From: Serinus canaria
Taxonomy: Eukaryota > Chordata > Aves > Passeriformes > Fringillidae
Direction of reading: 5' to 3'
Assembly: GCF_022539315.1 (NCBI RefSeq)
Contig: NC_066332.1
Location: 10,892,164 to 10,956,163, forward strand
DNA: 64,000 nt
The translations under genes and the position numbers were made by a program. Shown in pieces: positions 1 to 12,620 of the stretch (positions are counted from its first letter, which is position 1; each line of letters begins with the position of its first letter). The notes under the pieces are model-generated. The model did no database searches. It had not been told where the DNA came from and saw nothing but the letters and a program-made list of their open reading frames with translations.

Positions 1-3000
1 GGTCTTAAGGGAATGCTGAAGTAGTGGCAGAGGAAGACTTTGACTTTCTGGGTGTTGAAGAAGTCAGTGTATGCTGGGAATGGCTGTGCCAGTAGACGTG
101 CTTCTTATGCACTAAGTCAGTGAAGCCATTGAAGAGCTCATCTCTTCAGGTGATGCTGTTCCCAGTCAGTGACCTGATGGTGTTTTTCCAGCCAGGAATG
201 TTTTGTGCACTTCACTAATGGGAATGAAATGTTCCAACAGTCTGCAAGGTTTGGCTACTTCTGCAGAGTTAAATACTTGTCTCGAGAGGGCAAAGATGGG
301 TATTCCTAGGTTTGCTGAATTTTGTGGTCACCTGGAACTCTCATAGTCCATCCTATCCTGCTGGCATTCATGGAGCAGGTGTCAGGTGAGGCTGTTAACC
401 CTTTCAGCAGCCTGGGGAAAGGGGAGCTGCGTTTTGGTGGAGCTCCTTCCACCTTGTGGTCCCAGGAGACACTCCATGTTCTGTCCCTGATCACCATGGT
501 ACCTTTGATCCTTCCCAAGCACAAGGAACCCAGAATTGTTTTGGGGTGATGAATGGGGCCAGTCCTAGACCATCTCCTCACACAGGAGGGGTGAGAGGTC
601 ATGGGGTGCCCTAGGACACGGCACAGACAACATTTTGGTGGGTGGGATCCAGCCTAGAATTTCTGCTATGCCCCTAACTTTCCTTCCTTGGGGGCGCCTC
701 AAGAGGTGGGTTGAGCAAGATCCTCTCCTGGCTTTACCCATGTCCTCAACAGAAGGTCAAACTGCTTCCTTGTTTGTCTTCCTGGCTCATGCAGTTCCAC
801 TCCAGCACTTTTTATAGCTCGGGAAGAAGTGCTTTCAATTTCTGAGTCGGCTTGGTGGCCAAGCACACTGGGAGGAGTCGCAGCTAGAAATAGGGCTGCT
901 CTCTGCTCCTACATTCCAGATTTTTTATTTTTTTAGCTAAAATGTCCAAATTTGAAGAGTTCCATTGCCACAGGCACAGAACTGGGAACCATCCACATTT
1001 TTTCCATTCACACTGGATCTTTTCTCCTTTGCCTTATTTCCAGTGCCCTCACACCAGCCACTGAGCCCCCTGGGGATGATTTTCCCAGCAAATGGGGTGT
1101 GTCATCCCAGCCTGTGTTTTCTGTAACCCCCAGATCTCACCCCTCAACACAGCTGTTCTGACAGGAGAGCTCCCTGAGGAATTAGTAGTGTCTGGGGGGT
1201 GGAGGAGCAATCAGGTACCAGCCAAAGCTTCTGGGTGGTGAGCAAAGAGCTCAGACTAAATATCCAGCAATTTCTGCCTACGGGGAGGGAAGCAAAGCTT
1301 TGGCAGCAGCAGAGACACAAAAAAAAACAGAGAAAAGGAAAGAGGAGAAATTGTTGGACAAAACCTGTGGTTTCCAGCCCATTATTATCTGGGATTTTTG
1401 CTGTGGTGCTATACTGGGGCAGGGGCGTATGGATAGAGCTGTCCTGGCACAGCATCCACAGCTTCCTGGGGTCAGCTCCTCTCTCCCATAGGAGCAGGGT
1501 ATAATTAACTGTGTCACATCTAGACTTTTCCATTAATCCCTTAATACCTGGATACTGTTGTGAGGCACACCCTAGCTGCAATCTGCCCTTTGAGAGTTAT
1601 TTTAGCACAGAACCACTTTGGGTCCCTGCTGCCCCTGGTCTATCAGCCTCCAGAGTGCCATGTGTGTGCACTAACGTCTCTGTGAGCTGGGAATGGGATA
1701 TGCCAGGGAAAAATAGATCTGGGATCAAATCTGAACCAATCTTTTTTCTAATCAGCCTTCACTAACTCTGGAAGTAGTTGTAATCCAACTTCTCTTCCCA
1801 TCAGCAGGAAAAAGAAATTTTTCACATGGTGGGAATGCTAAGAACTATGGATTCCTATCAGAGGGGTGAAGCCTGTCAGGCCCTTTCATTGGATAATAAG
1901 CAAATTTCGGGTACCCATTCCCAGCACCTCCAAGGGATTCTTTCTTTCCAGCTGCAGCAGGAAGTGCTGTGATTTCTGCTTGGGGAAATAGCAAGCATCT
2001 CATGAACAGGATGTGTAGCCATGGTTGAGGTCTTCTCCTTCTTCTTCCCATGGGTATTTCCATCCTTCCAGCCCTGGAGGGTAAGGATGGTACTCAGCTC
2101 CTTCCACAGCAATCCCCAGCTGGTCCCACAGCCTGGGTGTTTCAGGACCTGGATGTTTCCTTCTCCCCTGCAGATGTTCCTGGTCCTGTGTTTAGGTTCA
2201 ATATGCTCTTCCAGAAAGAAGCAACATTTGGAAATTCCCACCGATTGTCCCCACATGGATTTGTTTCTCTGCCTCACCAGGGTACAGCAGAGGAACTGGT
2301 CATGGTGGTTAAGCTGTGCTCAGGGCTCTCTGGGTTGTTTCTGATAATATCATACAGCAGATTTCTTGCATGTTTTTCTTTATTTATCCAGAAATGTGGA
2401 AAAAAAAAGTCCCAATTCCCTGAACATCATTGGAGCACAAAGGATTTTCTCTGCAGAGGAAACTACGGCAGTTCCCACAGTCCTCGAGCTGGTGCTTGGC
2501 TTAGCCATTCATTACCTTCACTGAGGCCACTCTGATTCCCATGACTTTAGTGTCCCGGGAGCCTTGTCCCTGTGTCACTCCACCCAACGCTGTCACCTCC
2601 CAGCAAAATATGTGTCTAGCAGGAGAATGTGCCGGGGAGGGGAGTGGGGGTATGAGGACCAGGGTGCCCTGGGCTGGGCTGGGCTGACCTTGCAGTAGCT
2701 GACAGCTGCTGAATTGCTGGAAAAGAAGGAAATTTGGTCTGTTTAGTGTCTCCCAGAGCCAGTTCCTTGTGTTTGGGTGTCCCATATGCCCCTCTGCCAG
2801 TGTCAATGGTATTGTGTGTGCTCCTGTGATTTGCCTTCAAGAGCAGATATTTCCCTCCCACATTAAACCCCCTGTTTTCCTGGAACAACATGGAAATCCT
2901 GGGGCTGCCCTTCCCTCTGCCCTAATGAACTCTAGCAGGGGCATCCCTGGGGTGCAGAGCCCTTCAGGCACCCCTCTTACCACCTTCATCCTTGTGTGGA

Positions 3001-3776
3001 AGATCCTGCTCATAGGGCCAGAGGAAGCAGAGAACAGAGTGGCAGGCACAGCCATCCATGCCCAGCCCATTCCACTGTGGGGGGATGCCCCCCATGCCAT
3101 GGGGAACCAGTGGCTCCCAGCACAGGGGGCATCTCCTGCTGCCAGAAAAGCTCCTGATGGAGCTGCTTCTTGTCATCTGCTTATTCCAAGTGCCTCCCAT
3201 CTGTTTCCCCAATGCTTCCAGTAGGCACAGGCATGTTTTCCACACCTAGAGCTGGGTTTCATGCTCTTAGTGCCCCTCCAGCCTCAGTGCTGGGGCTGGC
3301 TGAAGCAAGACAGTGTAACTCTTCTCCCTGGGCTGGGTGAGCCTAAGGGTATGCTGGCAGTACTCCAGCCAGTGGTGTTTATTTCCACACAAGGAAAATG
3401 AGGAAAACAAAATATTTATGTGTTAGGAAGGGATTTTACAGCCTTTTGCATGGAATCATGCCTGCTATTCCCTTCTCAATTATCTCAGAGAGGCGGCAAT
3501 AACACATGAAACACAGTTTCCTTTATGCGTAGGGTTTTTCCACCTTGGGCTCCACCCTGGTCGCAGCAGAAATCTCTGCTCCAGCCCTGCCAGCTCCCCA
3601 GGCCCTTCTGACCCTTCTACCCAGGGGCAGGCAGCTTGCCAGGTGATCTCAGCCAGGCAGAGTTATGGGGCACTTGCTGGAGCATCACCTGTGCAGGAGC
3701 AGCTATAGGCGCTGGAGAAGTGTTGGATGCGGGAGCAGGGGCTACTAAAAGAGTGCAAGGAATGCTTGAACTTGCA
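1..3776. other. No gene recognised (5' flank)
   Basis: I see no reading frame resembling a known protein, no convincing exon and no RNA gene. The open frames here are short and unrelated to each other. The stretch is intergenic, or an intron of a longer HIP1 transcript starting outside the window. Confidence 0.5.
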
Positions 3777-4200
3777 TAGCAGAGAATCCTGGAGTGGTTT
3801 GGGTTGAAAGGAACCTTAAAGACCATCTCACTCCACTCCTTGCCATGGGCAGGTACACCTTCCACTAGACCAGGTTGCTCCAAGCTCTACCCAGGCCTGG
3901 CCTTGGACATTGCCAGGAATGAGGCAGATACAGCTTCTCTGAGTGGCAGGGCCTCACCATGCTCACAGGGAAGAATTTCTTCCGATATCCCATCTATCCC
4001 TGCCCTCTGGTAGTGGGAAGCCATTCCCTCTTGTCCTGTCCCTCCAAGCCTTTGTCCAAAGTCCTTCTTCAGCTCTCTTGGAGCCCCTTTAGGCAGAGGA
4101 AGGGGCTCTAAGGTCTCCCTAGAGCCTTCTCTTCTCCAAGTGAACATCCCAAGGTATTCCAGCCTGGCTCCAGAGCAGAAGGGCTCCAGCCCTCAAGGTT
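3777..4200 (-). repeat. CR1 LINE 3' fragment
   Basis: It reads as the reverse complement of a CR1 3' end: a degraded tail, then the 'ggttgaaaggaacctt' block, 'ccttccactagaccaggttg', 'cattccctcttgtcctgtcc' and 'gagccttctcttctcc' in the expected order. No coding capacity remains. Confidence 0.85.
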
Positions 4201-5329
4201 CACCCATGGGTTTTCATCCTGGCAGTGGTGCATATGAGGGGATGCCAGGCAGGGAATTTACCATGTCATTTTTAGCTGTCATTTGGACACCTATTTGCTC
4301 CACTGTTTCCCCCTTGGACTGAACTGGGCACCCTGATCCTGCTGGGAGGGAGAGCAGCTCTTGGCCCCTCTGCAAATGTGCAGCTCTCCAGAGCACATGG
4401 CTCCACAGCCTTTTGGGAAGCAGCTGTTTGGGACATGGGGAGCTGGACAGGGTCTCGGTAGCTGGGGGTTGGGGGGAGAGAGCTGGGAAGTGGCTCTGGT
4501 GCCAAAGCAAGGTGCCAAACCTGTGGAAGCACTTGGAAGAGGCAGCAGTGCTGTGAGCCATCATTGCCGGCTCTGCTCCAACCTCCCCCTGCAACCACAC
4601 GGCACTTAAATAGGAACGAGCTCAGGGCTGGAAAGTGTCCCCAGGTATGTTGCATATTTCCTATAAATACCTCAACTGCTGCCTATTAGCTGGAGGCAGA
4701 CACAGCACCCATATCCCTCCCACAGCCCCAGCACTGCTGAGAGGGCTGGAGGCAGGGGTTGGCCAGGGGCTGGCCTTGTAGGATGTGATCTGGTGCAGGA
4801 AAAACACAGGCTTTGGCATTTCCCAACCTATTGCATCCAGTGGTTTTACTTCAGATGATTTTGTTCCACCTCTGCTATGCATCTGCAACAAAACTGCTCA
4901 CATTTAGGACTTGTGGTAGGTGCTGAGGTGTGTGTGCCTGTACTGGAGCATCCATGCAGCCTCCTGCTCCCCTGTCCGGGTTCACAGGGATATAAAGCTC
5001 AGGAGAAGGTGTGGGAAGCTCCTGGGAGGTGGTTATGGGCTGGGCACTGAGCTGAGCGCCAAACTTGGCATTGCCAGGCTCTGCTGTCTCAATTCAAGGG
5101 GCAAGAAAAAGCAGATAATTAAAGTGATTCCTCTGATGGGGCAATGGAGGGATCACCTAAGGCAAATGTTTGGAGATTCACAAGGGCCTCACTATGCTTT
5201 GGGGGAGGGAGGAAGGCACCTGAGAGCAGACGCTGAATGTGTTTTGACACTGTGCTTCTTGTGAAGCCTCAGCTCCCCATTTATGAAGCCTCCAGGGCAG
5301 AACTTGGCAAATCTAAAAGGAAATGACTG
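4201..5329. other. No gene recognised
   Basis: This is non-repetitive sequence between two CR1 fragments. It has a few short open frames but no homology I recognise and no exon-like structure. Confidence 0.45.
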
Positions 5330-5586
5330 GGAGATGTGTTTTATGGCTTCAAACTGAAAGAGAGCAGGTTTGGATTGGGTATTAGGGAGGAATTCTACCC
5401 TGCAAGGGTGGTTGCCCAGAGCAGCTGTGGCTGCCCCGTGCCTGGAAGTGTCCAAGACCAGGGTGGACGTGGCTTGGAGCAGCGTGGGATAGTGGAAAGT
5501 GTCCCTCCCTACCCATGGCAGGGGTGGAATAAAATGGGCTTTAAGGTCCCTTCCAACCCAAATCATTCTGGGATTCTATGATTTAT
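5330..5586 (+). repeat. CR1 LINE 3' fragment
   Basis: A plus-strand CR1 3' end. It contains 'ttgcccagagcagctgtgg', 'cctggaagtgtccaagacc' and 'aaggtcccttccaaccc', and finishes in the typical 'gggattctatgattt' tail. Confidence 0.88.
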
Positions 5587-6349
5587 CAACCATCCTCTGA
5601 GTCACTGGTGACACTGATCCAAGTATGGAAGGTCTGCAAGTAGAGAAAGGAGGACAAAGTTGGGGGTTGTTGATGGGGGGGGTCAGTGGACTCATGGCCG
5701 GGGGTAAACATCCCCCTGGATGGGGAGAGCTGCTGGGGGCATTGACCCCTGTAAACTTTGGGGCTTGCAAGGTGGTGGGTGACATTGGATTCCAGGGAGC
5801 CGTGAGGGTCAGACGTGGCAGGGTGAGCCAGTTCCCACTGGCTGGGAACTGGCTCGCCCTGCAGCTGTCTTCTTTGCTGACTCTGTTTCCTTCTTCTGTG
5901 CGTTGGCTCATCTCAGTGGTGTCAACGTGAGGCGAGAAGGAAGTCACACCACAACAGAGCAATGTGTGTGTGCAAAGGAAGAGCCAGCAAGGGGTTCCTA
6001 GGAGGGTTCCCAGATAACCTGCATGTAAGGATGGGGCTGCAGGGAACCCATCATCTGCAATGATGAGCAAGTTGGCACATAGAGCTTAAGTGTGCAGGTT
6101 TAAATCCCACTGCCATTATTCACCTGTGCCAGCCCTTTAGCTCCCTCATGGTCAAACATTCTTCCCCATCTCTAACCTGACCCCACCCTTGTTCAGTTTA
6201 ACATAATTGTCCTGTGCTGGGATCCCAGAGGTGCAGGCAGCTCCAGGGGGGTCTCAGAAGATGCTTAGCTTTTTGGGCTGTCAGCACATATGGCTGGATC
6301 ATGTCCCATTTGTCACCCACCAGAATTCCCCAGTCCTCTACACAGTTGT

Positions 6350-6440
6350 CTCCATCCATCCATCCATCCATCCATCCATCCATCCATCCATCCATCCATC
6401 CATCCATCCATCCATCCATCCATCCATCCATCCATCCATT
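6350..6440. repeat. (CCAT)n microsatellite
   Basis: About 22 uninterrupted copies of a CCAT tetranucleotide. Both strands stay open through the tract, which creates spurious frames with repeated H-P-S-I on plus and M-D-G-W on minus. It is probably length-polymorphic. Confidence 0.97.
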
Positions 6441-6639
6441 TATGAAATCAATGATGACAGAATACACTGAATCACTATGGAATCAGTGGATGCAGGACAT
6501 GGAAGGCCTGCAAGTAGAGATGACAGGACAACGCTGGGGGCCACTGATGGGAGTAAATGGCCCCATGGGTGGAGAGAGAGGCTGAGGTTGTTTATCCTCA
6601 CAGACTTCTGGGGTCCCTGCAGACATCCCTAGTCTCTGC

Positions 6640-6830
6640 TGGCACTAGGGATTGCCCTGGCCCAGGTCCATGATCTTGGCCTTGGCCTGACCGAACCCCA
6701 CAAGGCTCCCATGGACCCACTGCTCCAGCCTGTCTAGCTCCCTCTGAATGCCCTCCCTTTCCTCCAGCTCATTGATGACACCATTCAGATCAGTCTCACC
6801 CTTTCTATGGGTTCCCAGCCCTACACATCA
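6640..6830 (-). repeat. CR1 LINE internal fragment
   Basis: Reverse-complement CR1 sequence from further inside the element. It includes the 'ccactgctccagcctgtcta' block and the 'cctccagctcattgatgac' block seen in longer CR1 copies. It is diverged and lacks the 3' tail. Confidence 0.65.
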
Positions 6831-6840
6831 GGAAGGAAAC

Positions 6841-9800
6841 AGGAGTTTCATCTGCCTCTGGTTTGGATGGGCAGTCTATCTACCTGTCTCCTTGCAGCAC
6901 TGACAGGAGCTGGAAGCAGCAAGGGGGGAGGATGTTGCTTATCCCACCTCTCTCTTTTCCTCTTGCATTTTTAATCCTGTTGGCATTGTATTGCTGCTCT
7001 CTGAGCTCCTGCTTACCTTGTAGCAACCCCACTGAGCCGTGTTCCAGGAGGCTGTGTGATTGCTGTAACACCAACAAGGATGGATTGAACAGGAGCTAAA
7101 AATACCAAATGATCAATAATGGCACCATGAACCTGGCTTGCTATTTTTTTTTTTTTTTAATCTCTATATTGACAGCTCAACGAAGTGGCTTCCTGTAAAG
7201 GCCAGAGAGATAATGGAGCTCGGCTCCCTGCTGAGCTAGCAGCAGCTTCACCCACACCTCTCGGTCCATGGCCCTGGGAGCCCTTCTGGATCTCCTGGTG
7301 ATGTGGAAGGACTGCTCTCCTCCCTGCTTTTCGTGCTGGTCCAGTTGTGGTGAGCAGCTGGGGGAGCTTGGTGCTGAAATAACCCCTGATACTCTATGCC
7401 AGTACAGCCCTGGGCACAGCCACCAGCCCTGGCCCTGTGCCTGCTTCAGCCTGATCTGCTTTTTCCTCTCACTTTCACATGTCCAGGAAATTGCAGCATT
7501 ACACAGATTTGAAAATGGCCTTGAGCTTTTTAAGCACTGCTCCCAAGCAGATATTTTTCCTAAATAAAGATTTGCAAAGGTATTTGGGCATTAGCCAGAC
7601 ACGGGGATTTCCAGAAGTGTTGGAGCAGCCAAATACCCTTTAAATCTGCCTCCATGCAGTGCAGGGTTGAGGCTGGAAGTAGCTGGTTCACCAGGACTGT
7701 GACCATTTGGGGACATTTTTGACATCAGCAGTGTCAGCATGAGGGTTTTCCAAAGGTTGTTCATTGATGGATCTCTTTGGAAAATCACAGTGGGCTGAGC
7801 CCTGAGGGATGTGGCTGTACTGCGATATCTGAGTCAAGAGAAACTCATCACACCTCCAGCTCCTGCCAGTACTGTTCCATCCCTGTATCCTGACTAATCC
7901 ATGATGTGGTACTGGCAGTAGGGAGCATGCCTGGTGCAGGTGTTGAATCTGTTTTGGAAAGACATGGAACAGTGCAGGAAAGCCAATCCCCGTTACAGTG
8001 TTCTAATATCCCACTCAGAGGAAAAACTCACCTTGCTGTCACCACACTGGTGGCAATGGCTTTTTTCCCCACTATCCCAAACACCCCCAGTGCCCAGCAT
8101 TCACCCCCTGCTCCTAAAATGCAAGCTCCATGCACAGCCAGTGCTGGTCATCCAGCTCCAAGGACCAGACAACAAACCCAGCCTAACCCAGCCTCCACAG
8201 CATATTCCCCAAGAGAGTGCTCCAGGGCTGGAAAGCTGCTGGAAAAAACTGAAACCTGAAAAAAAAAAAAGACAATAAATAGTTTTCCAAGTCCTCGGTG
8301 GTTTTCTCAGTGAACCTGCTAGTCTCTCTAGAGCTCTGAAAATGCCAGGATACTGGAGCTCCCATATCAGAACAATGCTTCAGAAGCATTTGGGCAGGTG
8401 TAAGTCATGGAGCAGGATTAGTTTATTGTGAGCTGGGGAGGTGGGTTTAAACTTCTGCTACACTGGAGGAGATGGGAAAAAATACCATTCTGTGAGGAAA
8501 ATGAATTTAGGAGTCTGAATCCAAGTAGTTGGTTGAGCCCTGGTTTGGTTCCTTCCCTTGGGGAAGACTTGGGAAATACAGAGAGATCAAGAAGGAACAA
8601 CAGATATTATTAGTCATCCAGGAGGGAGGCGGCTGCAGAGGAAGATGGTTTTTAGTGGAGTATTTTTAGACCTGGTAAAATGAACAGACGGAGAGGAAAG
8701 AAGAGAGAAGGAGACCTTTAAAAGACACGTAAATGCTCCCTGGAGCAACTTGGCCCAGACTTCCTACTCTCATCCTGAGCATCAGCTCAGGCAGAGATTT
8801 GCTCCAATAGAAATCAGAGATGTAAAAGCCAAAGCCTTAGGGAGCGTTCTGAGGAGCCTCTCTAGGCTGCAAAGACAAAAGGCCACGCTTGCTGAGACAT
8901 TTTACCCTAATTCCCATCATTTTAATGAGAGGTGATTGCTGAAATAGAGTTTAAAAGCTGCTTACAGAGCCTCCAGCAGGTGGGGGAAGATGCTGAATGT
9001 CTCTTCTTTTTTCATCCATCGTGATCCAGACCACACATCCCATCCTGGAAGCTGGCAGGAGAGTCACAGGGCTGCAGGAGGGTGGAGTGTACTTCCAAGG
9101 TGGAGGAAAGGGACTTGTAGTGAAGCACCCAGGTAGATTCAGTGCAACCAGGGGGAGAGGAATGATCTGCACCTCTCCAGATCAGATCAGAGAATGATGA
9201 ATGAAGGCCCTCAGAGGACAGGGTGAAGCAAGAAGCTGCCTCCCCCCTGGTTCTCCAGGGAAGCAGCCCTCATTTTGGTTTCCCTCTTCCCTGTGGGAAA
9301 GGCTCCCCCCGTTGAGGCAGTGCCTGTGATGCCCTGCAGTTGTGCAGCAGCCCCATCAGTGCATCTCTCCTAATTGCCTCCATCCCACCTGGAAAGGCTT
9401 GCTAGGGCCTCTGCAAGTGCATCCCAAATTGTTCACATTGGATGCAGCCCTAGGAGAGGTTTGCTGGAGCCTGGGATGAAGCACGTGTGTTTGCGCATCT
9501 GACTGGGATACTCTGTGTATCCCCTGCTCTTCATGAGAGCCTGGGAATAACCCAAGAGCACCCTGGGGCCAGGAATGCCTCTTCAACCTTGTGTCGTCAC
9601 AGTGATGCACTGAACTACAGCAAGGAACTTGCTTGGGAAGAGCTTGAAATTCCTTCCACCTCAGTGGATCCCTGAAGTGGTGGGATTTATCCCCATAGGC
9701 TGCACCAGCCTTTCTTGAGCCCTGGCTTGTTTGGGTGCTGTCATTCCTGTTTGGTGCTTCCAGCTTTCCTGGCTTCTCTGAAAATGGGATTTCCCTTTGC

Positions 9801-12000
9801 CCTGAGGACCCCCCCCCCAGAATTGCTTTTAAGTTAATTTCCAGATTTTCTCTTCAAGCTGCCTTGGCTCTGATTTTTGCCCCCTGGCTGAAGCCCCCCC
9901 ACCCCCACCACATGCTGTGAAGCCAGGTGAATTTGGAGTTCTCTGCCTTTACCCCACGTGCTTCCTGGTGGTGTTCAAACTCTGGACTTTGCCAGCTGGA
10001 GCAGCTCAGCCATGAGGAACCACACTGCAGCCATCACCTCAAGTACTTGGATGTCCTGACTCTGCAGGAGACTCTGGATACCTTCCCCCTGAGCTGAGCA
10101 CTTTGTTCAGAGGGGAGCTGGTCTGAAAGCTTGATTTGGAAAAATAAGGTTAATGATGATTAGCTGATTTTAATTTGGGGGATTGAGCCGGGGTGCTTGG
10201 GAGCACAAAGCCTGTGAGTGGGGGTGGGCAGTCTGGAATCATTGCAGGCAGGTCCCAGTAGCATTACATCATGTCACCACTAACTATGAAAAAATGGATG
10301 TATCCTGCTTATTATTTTAGAGGCTATTTTCCAAGCAGGTGGCATTGTAGAGAAAGTCCCATCCATCTTGTGCATGTGGGAGGGACTGGGTTTAGTCCAG
10401 ATCCTCTTTGGTTTTGGCTGTTCTCTTTGCATACCTGCCTTAAGGTCTCTTCATGCAAAGCCATTAATACTTGATAACCAAGTACTAACTGCAGCACTGT
10501 GGCCTCTGGAAGCTGTGGCTTGGCTTCTTGGTGACTCTGGAGATGGTGCCTTGGAAATCCTGGACTGCGCCTCCAGCATGTCCTGGGGCAGCAGTGGTCG
10601 TGGCGCTGAGTTCAGAGCGATGCTAAACCCAGATAAGGGGGAATCAATTGCTTCCAGGATCCCTTTAAGCTGGGGGCAACGCTATGCTGGGGGGTGGGCT
10701 GCACGGTGAGGATCCAAGCTCTCACTTTTCATGTTGAGAACATGGCAGGGAGTCACTCACTGTGGGGCTTCAGTGGGGGAAGGGCACAAAACCTGGCCCC
10801 ATGTTGGCACCTGTGACAGGAGCAGGTACCCCCAATATGGGCAGGTACCTGCCCTGATTGCAGAGCATTGATCTGTACTCATTCCCAGGCTCAGAGTAGC
10901 ATCCAGCTTCTGCTCCCAAAGGAACTTGGCTGCTGCTTGAAACCATCTGCTCTAGCAAAACACATTTAGTCCAGCAAAAACCTGTGAGCTGTGTTGTCCG
11001 AGACAAGCAGTGCTGCTGAGCAGTGAGTGCTCCATCCATCTGTCCATGCCAGGGATCTCACAGGGCTTTAATAACCACCTGATAAAAACACGACCTGGAT
11101 TTGACCCTAAAAGCTCCCCCAACACTGGGATGAAATGGGTGGTTGTGGAGCTGGGTGTTGGGAGAGTGCAGGGGTGGCAGGGCTCTGTCTCCTTGGGGGT
11201 GTGGGATCCTGTTATCTCATTAGGAGAGGCCAAACCATCATCCCTGAGTAAGTGGTTGAGCCGTGACTAGACTGCAGTAATCCCGAGGGATTAGTGTTTT
11301 GGATTAGTATGTTGGCTGGGCTGGCCTCACAGCAGCACTTTGTTCTTCGGGCCCTGAAGCATCTCCTCCGCCGACAAGCCAAGGGTCTTGGCAGTGCTTT
11401 GGGGTTGCTTTTAGGAGATTCACTGCGTGATGGAAGAATGGTTTTGTCAGTTTCTTTTGTGCCTTCCCATCAGAAAATATTCCTTGAGCACAAGGAAGAG
11501 CTGGGAAAAACCAAAATCCTCCTGCCTGGATGCTTTCCTGTCCCTCGATGGGGTGGTCATGGTGGTCAATGAGCTGTCCCTTCCTGCTTGTGGGACTGAC
11601 TTGGGCCAGGGGCTTGTTACCACGCTGGTTTAATTGCTCTTGTTGTTGGAAGCAAGATGCTAGCAGCCGAATAGGCTCTGGAGCAAAGGAACTCTGCACA
11701 GGTGCCAGACAGACCCACCGGTGTAGCTTCCCCCCCAGGCACAGAGATGGGGCAGGAGGTGGGGCAGGGGATGGAGCAGAGGGGCTGACAGGGAATGGAC
11801 GACGGGGCAGACAAAGGGGTAGGGAGTCTGACAGGGAGTAAGAGAGGGGTCAGGCAGTGGGACAGGGGATGGAGCAGGAGGGTGTAGGTGGTACAACGGA
11901 TGACGCATGGAATGGGGCAGGAGGCCAGGGATGGGACAGCAGATCTATCAGTGAGACAGGGTTTCGGGTAGGGGTAGGGCAGCGGGGCTGCGGCGGCTGT
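6841..12000. other. No gene recognised upstream of HIP1
   Basis: No recognisable coding exon or RNA gene on either strand. A degenerate G-rich tract with units like 'ggggcaggggatggagcag' occupies about 11,740-11,960, just before the HIP1 CpG island. I looked for the longer first exons of mammalian HIP1 and found none. Confidence 0.45.
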
Positions 12001-12620
12001 GCCGAGGGATGCGAAGCTCTCTACCCGCGAACCCTCTGGCTGTCATCCTCTCCTACGCTCTGCCGCAGCCCCGAAGCGGGCGCGGCGGGGGTGGGTGGGC
12101 GGGCGGTTCTGCGGGACGCCCCCCGGGCGTCCCCTCTCCCGCGCCCGCCCCCCGAGGGTTCCTTTGTTATTCCGGCCGGACGCCGCGGCCGCGCCCCCGC
12201 CCTCGCCCCGCCCTCTCCGCCGCCGCTGCCCGGCAGAATCTTCCAGCGCCGCCGCCCCGTGGTGCCGCCGCCATGGGCGCTGTCGCCGCGCCGCGCTGAG
12301 CCCGCACCTAGCCCCGAGTCCCCGCCATGGAGCTGGGCAAGGTGGTAAGTGCGCGGCCACGGCCATCCCCCGGGGACCCTCGCGCCCTTCCCGGGCTTAT
12401 TCCTGCAATCAGGGTTCGCATCCAGGGAGACTCCTTCCCGGTGAAGTTCGTTACCCTCGATGCTGGCGGTTCCCGGAGGAGCATCGCGGGGAGCGGGGAT
12501 GGTTCGTGTAGCAGCGGGACCCGCCGGCGGCTGTGGGGGGCTCGTCTCCTGGGGATGAGGAGCTTCCCCTGCGGCTGCGGCCGGAGCGGGTTCGCTCCCA
12601 CACGCCCGTGTGAGTCGTCT
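12000..12620 (+). promoter_or_regulatory. CpG-island promoter of HIP1
   Basis: GC content and CpG frequency rise sharply here against AT-richer flanks, with runs such as 'gccccgccctctccgccgcc'. The HIP1 first coding exon lies inside it. No TATA box is evident, as usual for CpG-island promoters. The start site itself cannot be placed. Confidence 0.75.
12273..12299 (+). promoter_or_regulatory. Upstream ORF in the HIP1 leader
   Basis: An eight-codon ORF (MGAVAAPR, then TGA) starts in near-perfect Kozak context (gccgccATGG), and its stop lies 27 nt before the HIP1 ATG. If the leader covers it, most scanning ribosomes should translate it first, which would lower or regulate HIP1 translation. This is inference; the transcription start is not known. 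Confidence 0.5.

Noticed and set aside
6198..6585. Frames encoding tandem HPSI or MDGW peptides
   Set aside because: They are direct translations of the CCAT microsatellite; a 4-bp repeat that stays open in several frames is not evidence for a peptide.
11740..11980. Possible gene in the G-rich tract before HIP1
   Set aside because: The frames are driven by repeated 'ggggcagg' units and match no known protein.
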